This document shows, piece by piece, positions 1 through 5,093 of a DNA stretch of 6,333 nt. The DNA is taken from positions 1 through 6,333 of the forward strand of contig JAGQRA010000331.1 in assembly GCA_020425885.1 (NCBI GenBank). The letters run 5' to 3'. The notes beneath the pieces are model-generated. The model had not been told where the DNA came from. It ran no database searches and worked only from the letters and a program-made list of their open reading frames with translations. Origin of the DNA: Planctomycetota bacterium (GTDB lineage Bacteria; Planctomycetota; UBA1135; UBA2386). Position 1 is the stretch's first letter; each line of letters starts with the position of its first letter. The translations under genes and the position numbers were made by a program.

Positions 1-2
1 CC

Positions 3-2189
3 CGCCTGCTCGATATGCAGCGTGGCATGCCGGCCGGCGGCTGCGATGTCATCGCGCTGATCGATCGTCACAAGGACGCCGGCGAAGGCGCCGAGCAATG
101 GTCCGACACCCGCGTCCTTCGCGTGCGGCCGGGAGGCAACGGCACGTTCGAGACGATCGCCCCGAACGCGGAGCGCGACACCGGCGCGGCGCAGACCCTG
201 GCCAGCTTCGTCGCCGGTGTCTTTCGCCGATACCCGGCGCAGCATCATGCCGTGTTCATCTGGGATCACGGTGCCGGCTGGGGTGGGATCTGCACCGATG
301 ACGACGTCCCGGGCAAGCCCGGGGAAGTGGGGCTGCTCAGCCTGGCCGAGGTCCGCCTCGGTCTGCGCACCGGCCTGCACGCGGCCGGTCTGCTGAAGCT
401 CGATCTGCTCGCCTTCGACGCCTGCCTGATGGCGCAGCTCGAGGTCGCGCTGGCGGTCCAGGACCTCGCCGACAACATGGTGGCGTCGGAGGCCGTGGTG
501 CCGGGCAGCGGCTATCCCTACACGCAGGTGATCCCGCTGTTCGGCAGCGAGCGCTCACCGCGCGACATCGCCGCGGCCATGGTGACCGAGTACGGCAGCT
601 TCTCCGACTCCGCGTTCGAGTCGGGGTCGACGCTGTGCGCGTTCGATCTGCAGCACGCCGCGTCGGTCGCGAAAGGGCTCGACGAGGTCGCTGGACGGTG
701 TCTGCAGGCCTGCGACAGCCACTGGCAGGCGATCGCCCGCGCGCTGTTCTTCGCCGAGTGCTTCGAGGTCCGTGCCGACCGCGTCGCGGACCACGCGCAG
801 GGCAGCATCGACCTCGTCGACCTGAGCCTGCGGCTGCGCGGCATTCCGGGCACCGACGCGGCGCTCGAGGCGCTGCGGCAGCAGATCGCGGCCATGGTGA
901 TCGCGCGCTACAAGGGCGCCGAGCGCACGTTGAGCAAGGGGCTCTCGATCTACGGCCCGCATCGGCGCGGCCAATACAGAGCCGACTACGACCAGGCGCC
1001 GCTGGCGTGCGGCAACCGCTGGCCGCAGCTGCTCGCGCGCGTGCACGCCGAGGCGGCCAGGGACCAGAGTCCGCTGCTCGTCGCCGACTTCCGCCAGCTC
1101 GATGCGTTCGGCAAGCCGTCGGCGCAGGCGGCGCCGTTCGGCGGCGATCGGCTGCTGTTCACCGCCACCGGCAATTCGATCGTCGAGGTCCGCGTCCACG
1201 ACTGGCAGTTCGATCAGGCCGCGAAGCGCTGGCTGCTGCTGCGCAAGCAGCTCGTGACCGATCCGATGTGGCCGGCGCGATGGGCGACGGCCGCCGCCGC
1301 GGACATGATCGATCTGGTCATGCCGCAGTTCGTCGACGGTCGCAACGAGCTGTTCCACGAGCTCAGCGGCTTGACGTTCGCCGTCACCGATGGCTCGATC
1401 CAGACCTACGGCACGCTCGACATGGCGACGCCGTCGACCCAGGCACCGATCACCGCGTTGGCCCGCTTCACCGCCAAGGCGACCGGCAGGCAGGACGTGG
1501 TCCAGGTCGCCTTCGACCGCGCCGAGTGGAACATGGTGTCGATGCGGCCGATCACCAACCCCGCACCCGGCTCGGTGGCGCGCGCACTCGCCCCGGCCGC
1601 CGGCGACACCTTCGAGTTCTGGTTCGAGACCATGGGCGAGGACGGTAAGGAGGCGGGCTTCCTGACGCCGGCGCTGACCTGGGGCGAGGCCGGGCTGCGG
1701 CTGATCGCCGAACCGGACGAGCCGGGCCGTTATCGCGCCGAGATGATCGCACGCACGATCGAGGGCCGCACCGCGACGGCGAGTCACGACTACGAGATCG
1801 TCGAGAACCCCGACCTGAAGCCGTGGCCCGAGAGCTGGCAGGACTTCGATCCGAACGACCTCGTCGGCACCTGGGATCAGTTCAAGATCATCGGCCCGCA
1901 GCAGTATCAGGATCTGAAGACCTCGTGCGAGGTCGCGGCGACCGACCGCGGCAACCTGTTCACCGTGGTCAGCACGGGCGGCCCGACCGGGACCGAGTTC
2001 GTGACCCGGCCGTTCTGGTTCTTCGAGTTCCTCGGCATGCCGTGTCTGCGCATCGTGACGATGATCGCCGACGGCCAGAAGTTCGGTTGGTACGGCCCGG
2101 TGCGGTTGGGCGAGAAGGACGGCAAGAAGGTCCTGTTCATGAAGGCCGTCAACACCAGCGGCGTCGTCTGGGAGTGGCGCAAGCGATGA
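3..2189 (+). CDS. Clostripain-like cysteine peptidase (family C11), N-terminus cut by window edge
   Basis: This is a caspase-fold (clan CD) cysteine protease. The frame is open to the window edge, and the first visible Met (base 15) aligns with the interior of the family's first strand, so the true start and any signal peptide lie upstream. Counting from that Met, the catalytic His is H85 in WDHGAGWGG and the catalytic Cys is C137 in FDACLM. D135, two residues before the Cys, matches the S1-pocket Asp that gives characterised C11 enzymes their preference for Arg or Lys. SEAVVPGSGYPY (158-169) and GLSIYGP (309-315) are further family motifs. The catalytic region ends near residue 345. About 375 more residues follow, beta-rich by eye, ending in a block that opens with LVGTW (616-620), reminiscent of lipocalin-like folds. 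The stop overlaps the next gene's start (ATGA). The protease family is sure. The substrate, the tail's role and export are not visible. Confidence 0.9.
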   Translation, partial: RLLDMQRGMPAGGCDVIALIDRHKDAGEGAEQWSDTRVLRVRPGGNGTFETIAPNAERDTGAAQTLASFVAGVFRRYPAQHHAVFIWDHGAGWGGICTDDDVPGKPGEVGLLSLAEVRLGLRTGLHAAGLLKLDLLAFDACLMAQLEVALAVQDLADNMVASEAVVPGSGYPYTQVIPLFGSERSPRDIAAAMVTEYGSFSDSAFESGSTLCAFDLQHAASVAKGLDEVAGRCLQACDSHWQAIARALFFAECFEVRADRVADHAQGSIDLVDLSLRLRGIPGTDAALEALRQQIAAMVIARYKGAERTLSKGLSIYGPHRRGQYRADYDQAPLACGNRWPQLLARVHAEAARDQSPLLVADFRQLDAFGKPSAQAAPFGGDRLLFTATGNSIVEVRVHDWQFDQAAKRWLLLRKQLVTDPMWPARWATAAAADMIDLVMPQFVDGRNELFHELSGLTFAVTDGSIQTYGTLDMATPSTQAPITALARFTAKATGRQDVVQVAFDRAEWNMVSMRPITNPAPGSVARALAPAAGDTFEFWFETMGEDGKEAGFLTPALTWGEAGLRLIAEPDEPGRYRAEMIARTIEGRTATASHDYEIVENPDLKPWPESWQDFDPNDLVGTWDQFKIIGPQQYQDLKTSCEVAATDRGNLFTVVSTGGPTGTEFVTRPFWFFEFLGMPCLRIVTMIADGQKFGWYGPVRLGEKDGKKVLFMKAVNTSGVVWEWRKR

Positions 2190-3247
2190 GGCCCTGCCCC
2201 CGAGTCGTCGCGCTGCTGGCCGGCGTGGTCGCCGGTTGTGCGGCCCCCGAGTTCGCGCGCTTCGGTCCGATGCAGCCGGGCGGCGAACGCGACCGCGTCG
2301 AGCGCCGCGGGTTCTCGATCGCCGTGCCGCAGGGGTTCGAGCTTCGCCATGGCGACGATGCGACGGCGCTCGACGCCTTCGAGAACCCGCCGGACAACGG
2401 TCGCTACCGGGTCTACCGCACGCTGAAGGTGCAGCCGGTCGCCGCGGTGGTCGCCGGTGATGTCGGTGCCATGTCGGCGGCTGCGCTCGCGGCGCTGCAG
2501 CGATTCCGCGCCAGCGATGGCCTCGAGGTGCTCGAGACCGGCCGCGCCGAGTTGGCCGGGCGCGAGGGCTGGTTCCTGCGCGGCACGATCGCAGGCCCGG
2601 CGGCGGGCTGGCGCCTCGACGTGCTCGATTACTACGTGCCGGCCGCGACGACGGGCTTCGTCGTCGCGTTCACCGGACCCGAAGGGCAGCTGGCGGCGTG
2701 TCGCGAAGCGTGCGCCGCGACCGCGGCGTCACTGCGTGCGGCGGCAGTGCCGGTGGCGACGCCCGTGCCTGAGCCTGTGCCCGGGTCGACTCCGGATCCA
2801 GTCGCAGCCTCCCTGACCTGGTTCGACGGTAATCGCATCGCCCTGCAGTTGCCGGGCGGGTGGCTGCGGCTGCCGCAGGCCGAAGGCCTGATCGCGAGCC
2901 TCCGCCTCGAGGGCGGCAGATCGAGTTGCACGCTCACGCACGAGACCCTGGCCGGCGACCTCACGCTCGAGCGATTCGCGCGCGACCGGATCGCCGAGCA
3001 CGCCGCGAAGTGGGCGGACCTGCGCCTGCTCTTGATCGATCGCCAGTCGCGGTCGGGCCGGACCGCATTGCGCGTTTGCGCCGCATGCCGCGACACGAAC
3101 GGTGGCGATACGATCGTCATCGACGACACCTTCGTGGTCGGTGGCGGCTCATGCGATCGATTGACGTTGCGTTGCCCGCTCGTCGAGTACCAGGGCAACC
3201 GCGCGGCGATCGAACAGCTCGTCGCTTCGTTGCGTTGGCAGAAGTGA
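2186..3247 (+). CDS. Two-domain envelope lipoprotein, possibly DcrB/PsbP (Mog1p-like) fold, coupled to the C11 peptidase
   Basis: This is a 353-residue predicted lipoprotein. The N-terminus MRPCPRVVALLAGVVAGC is a short signal peptide with lipobox VAGC. C18 would be lipidated, and Ala at +2 predicts outer-membrane sorting. The start is the ATG sharing ATGA with the peptidase stop. A GGAG (2171-2174) lies 11 bases upstream, slightly far, so coupled translation is likely. Two similar halves follow: about 41-185, opening FSIAVPQGFE and closing ATAASLRAA, and about 212-351, opening RIALQLPGGW and closing LVASLRWQK. A Pro-rich linker (about 188-206) joins them. The strand-Pro-Gly-aromatic opening and closing helix recall DcrB/PsbP/Mog1p-like domains, which is an inference without alignment. 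Half two holds five Cys (248, 298, 301, 323, 330), including a CAAC motif, so disulfides are plausible. The pairing suggests an inhibitor, anchor or partner of the peptidase, which is unproven. Confidence 0.82.
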   Translation: MRPCPRVVALLAGVVAGCAAPEFARFGPMQPGGERDRVERRGFSIAVPQGFELRHGDDATALDAFENPPDNGRYRVYRTLKVQPVAAVVAGDVGAMSAAALAALQRFRASDGLEVLETGRAELAGREGWFLRGTIAGPAAGWRLDVLDYYVPAATTGFVVAFTGPEGQLAACREACAATAASLRAAAVPVATPVPEPVPGSTPDPVAASLTWFDGNRIALQLPGGWLRLPQAEGLIASLRLEGGRSSCTLTHETLAGDLTLERFARDRIAEHAAKWADLRLLLIDRQSRSGRTALRVCAACRDTNGGDTIVIDDTFVVGGGSCDRLTLRCPLVEYQGNRAAIEQLVASLRWQK

Positions 3248-3265
3248 GCGGTGGCGTGTTAAGCT
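3235..3265 (+). promoter_or_regulatory. Candidate sigma70-type promoter for the tRNA gene
   Basis: TTGGCA (3235-3240) matches five of six bases of the -35 consensus. TGT followed by TAAGCT (3257-3265) resembles an extended -10. The spacing is 18-19 bases, a little long, and the -10 match is modest. The -35 box and first spacer bases lie inside the last codons and stop of the lipoprotein gene. Transcription would begin a few bases before the mature tRNA. It is the only promoter-like arrangement seen between the stop at 3247 and the tRNA at 3274. Read-through from the upstream genes is the alternative. Confidence 0.35.
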
Positions 3266-3273
3266 GCGCCGAG

Positions 3274-3349
3274 GCGCCCGTAGCTCAGTTGGAAGAGCAC
3301 CGGCCTTCTAAGCCGATGGTCGCAGGTTCGAGCCCTGCCGGGCGTGCCA
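3274..3349 (+). tRNA. tRNA-Arg (anticodon TCT)
   Basis: A 76-base cloverleaf reads directly from the sequence. The acceptor 5' arm is 3274-3280. The D stem is GCTC (3283-3286) with GAGC (3295-3298), around an 8-base loop. The anticodon stem is 3300-3304 with 3312-3316, and the loop CTTCTAA carries anticodon TCT at 3307-3309. The variable loop has five bases. The T stem GCAGG/CCTGC is perfect, with loop TTCGAGC. The discriminator G (3346) and CCA (3347-3349) are encoded. It should decode AGA, and AGG by wobble, which are rare Arg codons here. Two pairs are imperfect: G1 to T72 (3274/3345) is a wobble, and 27-43 (C3300/A3316) is a mismatch. All other stem pairs are intact, so it is probably functional. 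No clear terminator follows before the convergent gene ends at 3375. Confidence 0.93.
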
Positions 3350-3374
3350 CCGGACCCGTGACCGCGCGTCGGCG

Positions 3375-3770
3375 TCACAATTCGCCGAAGGCCAGGCGAT
3401 GGCCGTCAGGGTCTTCGACCACCAGCTCGCGGATGCCGTGCGGCGCCATCTGCGGCGCGGACAGGATCGTGGCTCCGCGTCGCTGCAGGTCGGCGTGCAG
3501 TTCGTCGAGGTCGTCGACGTAGAGGTAGACGTCGCGTTCGAACGCCGGCCGCTGGCGCCGCGGTTCGACGCCGCGACGGATCTGGAAGTGGATCCAGACG
3601 CCGAAGCGCTTGACGATCGCGTAGACGCCATCCGGTTCGGCGGGCGAAGGCTGGAACACACCATCGACCGGGTCGAGGTCGAAGCCGAGTACGTCGCGGT
3701 AGTACTCCGCCGTGCGCCGCACCTTGGCGACGCCGAGCACGGGTGAAGCTCGCCAGGTCCGGTCGTTCAT
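3375..3770 (-). CDS. VOC-superfamily protein (glyoxalase/bleomycin-resistance fold)
   Basis: A 131-residue protein, normal length for one VOC domain built of two beta-alpha-beta-beta-beta modules. Module one opens SPVLGVAKVRRTAEYYRDVLGF (9-30), the typical strand then helix ending in YYRDVLGF. Module two runs from DVYLYVDDLDELHADLQRRG to the diagnostic ending VVEDPDGHRLAFGE. H61 (in WIHFQ) and E130 sit where VOC metal ligands often fall, but the first-strand ligand is not evident, so a metal-dependent reaction cannot be assumed. The start is the ATG at 3770. The upstream gene's TGA ends one base earlier (TGAgATG), and no Shine-Dalgarno is visible, so translation probably re-initiates from the upstream gene. 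It is last of three VOC genes and converges with the tRNA. Substrate unknown. Lyase, dioxygenase and drug-binding roles all exist in this fold. Confidence 0.85.
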   Translation of the reverse strand: MNDRTWRASPVLGVAKVRRTAEYYRDVLGFDLDPVDGVFQPSPAEPDGVYAIVKRFGVWIHFQIRRGVEPRRQRPAFERDVYLYVDDLDELHADLQRRGATILSAPQMAPHGIRELVVEDPDGHRLAFGEL

Positions 3771-3771
3771 C

Positions 3772-4158
3772 TCATTGACCCGCAGGCGGCTGCCACAGCT
3801 CGACCTTGTTGCCCTCGGGATCGATGACCCATGCGAACTTGCCGAACTCGCTCTCTTCGGTCTTGTCGAGCACATCGCAGCCCTCGGCCCTGAGCGCCGC
3901 GACGACGGCGTCGAGGTCCTGGACGCGGTAGTTGATCATGAACGGGGCCGTGCTCGGCACGAACTGCTCGCCGCTCTCCGGGCTGACGCACCAGATGGTC
4001 GAGCCGCCGGTCGGCTGGCCATCCGAGTCGGTCCAGGTGAAGGCGGCGCCGCCCCAGTCCTGGACGTCGATGCCGAGGTGGCGTCGGTACCAGGCGCGCA
4101 GCAGCGGCGCGTCCTTCGCCTTGAAGAAGATACCGCCGATGCCGGTGACTCGCTGCAT
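3772..4158 (-). CDS. VOC-superfamily protein, second in the VOC operon
   Basis: A 128-residue single-domain VOC protein. It begins MQRVTGIGGIFFKAKD, then a helix containing AWYRRHLGI (22-30), which is the usual module-one signature. Module two starts near FMINYRVQDLDAVVAALRAEG and ends WVIDPEGNKVELWQP, where E120 is a common metal-ligand position. The other expected His/Glu ligands are not obvious, so chemistry is unassigned. The ATG at 4158 is chosen because GGAG (4168-4165) sits six bases upstream. An in-frame ATG at 4170 would add four residues and lacks a good ribosome site. A further ATG at 4218 would overlap the preceding gene's end and add a low-complexity tail. It follows the PhnB-like gene after 46 bases and is followed by the third VOC gene after one base. 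Confidence 0.87.
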   Translation of the reverse strand: MQRVTGIGGIFFKAKDAPLLRAWYRRHLGIDVQDWGGAAFTWTDSDGQPTGGSTIWCVSPESGEQFVPSTAPFMINYRVQDLDAVVAALRAEGCDVLDKTEESEFGKFAWVIDPEGNKVELWQPPAGQ

Positions 4159-4204
4159 GGGATTCTCCATTGTTGGTTGTTCGGGGTTTGCGGCCGTGCC
4201 GGCG

Positions 4205-4666
4205 CTACGCCTCGTCATAGGCGCGCTCGAGCGTCGCCACGTCGAGCTTGACCATATCCATCATGGCAGCCATCACGGCCTGCACCCGCCTCGGATCGCG
4301 GTCGCCGATCAGTTCGGTGAAGCGCCGCGGGATGATCTGCCACGAGACGCCGAACGGGTCGGTGATCCAGCCGCAGCGGGATGGCTTCGCCCCGGCGCTC
4401 ACGAACAGGTCCCAGTAGCGGTCGACCTCGGCCTGGTCCGCGCAATCGACGTGGAGCGAGAAGCCCTCGGCGAACGCGAAGTGCGGACCGCCGTTGAAGG
4501 CCATGAAGACCTGGCCGCCGACGACGAACTCGGCCGCGGCCACCGGGCCGTCGTCGCCGTTGCGGGCGACGTTCCGGATCTCGGAGTCCGGGAACGTGGT
4601 CGAGTAGAACTCCATCGCTCGCTCGAGCTGGTCGTCGAACATCAGGAACGGCGTCACCTTGGACAT
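4205..4666 (-). CDS. PhnB-like VOC protein (3-demethylubiquinone methyltransferase-like domain family)
   Basis: A 153-residue protein of the VOC subgroup labelled PhnB or '3-demethylubiquinone-9 3-methyltransferase' in databases. The methyltransferase name is historical, and no methyltransfer motif is present. Signature stretches are VTPFLMFDDQLERAMEFY (4-21), AFNGGPHF (56-63), FSLHVDCADQAEVDRYW (69-85), CGWITDPFGVSWQIIP (98-113) and the C-terminal AMMDMVKLD (134-142) before LERAYDEA. Length and motif order are complete. The ATG at 4666 is preceded by AGGA (4676-4673) with a six-base gap, a good ribosome site. Upstream in-frame codons as far as 4828 have no family similarity and cross the divergent region, so they were not used. 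It is first of three co-oriented VOC genes and probably drives the operon. Substrate unknown. Confidence 0.9.
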   Translation of the reverse strand: MSKVTPFLMFDDQLERAMEFYSTTFPDSEIRNVARNGDDGPVAAAEFVVGGQVFMAFNGGPHFAFAEGFSLHVDCADQAEVDRYWDLFVSAGAKPSRCGWITDPFGVSWQIIPRRFTELIGDRDPRRVQAVMAAMMDMVKLDVATLERAYDEA

Positions 4667-4826
4667 CGGGGATCCTGCTTGCGTGCCATATCGGTGGCGC
4701 AGCGTAGCGCGGCGACGCCCGGCTCCGGTAGTCGTCTCGGCAAACAACGAACGGGTCTCGAGCCGGCCGCCGGGGCGCGGAAAATCAGCGTTCACGCCGC
4801 CGCACCGATCGCTATCGTCGCGGCCC
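4667..4826. other. Divergent intergenic region between the VOC operon and the DUF4266/DUF3570 genes
   Basis: These 160 bases separate two divergently transcribed units and must hold both sets of start signals if each is transcribed locally. On the minus side the only clear element is AGGA at 4676-4673, serving the PhnB-like gene. On the plus side GGAAAA at 4779-4784 could be the -35 box of an extracytoplasmic-function sigma promoter, but no convincing partner -10 was found. No strong inverted repeat, operator-like palindrome or small ORF with a credible start was seen. Confidence 0.5.
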
Positions 4827-5093
4827 ATGCATCCATCGCATCCGCGCCGCGGGAATCGTCGCCTGCGGTCGCCGCTCAGGCTCTCGCCCGGCTGTCTGCT
4901 GCTGGCGTCGTTGTCGTTGACCTCGTGCGAGTCGGTGCCGTTCTACGACAAGGGGATGCTGGCCAGCGCGCTGATGAGCTTCGACGAGAGTTCGCCGGAC
5001 GATCACGCGCAGCAGAAGGTCTTCTACTCGCGCGAGGCCAGCACCGGCGGCATCGGCAGCAAGGCCGGCGGCGGCTGCGGGTGCACGAATTGA
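4827..5093 (+). CDS. Small DUF4266-type lipoprotein with C-terminal GGGCGC tail
   Basis: An 88-residue predicted lipoprotein. A long basic N-terminus (several Arg within residues 7-18) precedes a hydrophobic stretch and lipobox LTSC, with C34 as lipidation site. The following Glu is not an inner-membrane retention signal, so outer-membrane placement is expected. The mature part is only 55 residues: CESVPFYDKGMLASALMSF, an acidic DESSPDDHAQQK segment, SREASTGG, and the tail KAGGGCGCTN with C84 and C86. This order (Lys-Gly-x-Leu-Ala near the start, Met-x-Phe, His, Ser-Arg-Glu, Gly-rich Cys-Gly-Cys end) matches the DUF4266 family as I know it. Its function is unknown. The ATG at 4827 is the only start that gives a signal peptide, although no good Shine-Dalgarno precedes it. 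It overlaps the DUF3570-type gene by four bases if that gene starts at TTG 5090. A metal-binding or thiol redox role for the tail is inference. Confidence 0.85.
   Translation: MHPSHPRRGNRRLRSPLRLSPGCLLLASLSLTSCESVPFYDKGMLASALMSFDESSPDDHAQQKVFYSREASTGGIGSKAGGGCGCTN

Noticed and set aside
635..1648. 337-codon plus-strand frame inside the peptidase gene
   Set aside because: Arg-rich shifted-frame translation with no family features. It is a shadow of the C11 coding frame.
555..1787. Long open frame (410 codons) antisense to the C11 peptidase
   Set aside because: Its translation is Arg/Gly/Ala-rich with no domain motifs, as expected from high-G+C codon bias opposite a real gene. The sense strand carries clear catalytic motifs.
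3274..3349. The tRNA 3' end as an integration (att) site for a mobile element
   Set aside because: No integrase gene and no repeated copy of the tRNA 3' end were seen in the window.
3358..3378. Inverted repeat GTGAC...GTCAC between the tRNA and the convergent VOC gene, considered as a shared terminator
   Set aside because: Only five base pairs with an 11-base loop, and no T-run on either strand. Too weak to call.
4779..4820. GGAAAA box as an ECF-sigma promoter for the DUF4266 gene
   Set aside because: No convincing -10 element at the right spacing, and the match is short enough to occur by chance.
3932..5089. Long upstream extension of the DUF3570-type reading frame from an ATG at 3932
   Set aside because: It would run antisense through the VOC genes and across the DUF4266 gene, and its translation has no family similarity. 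A signal peptide beginning at 5081-5090 marks the real start.
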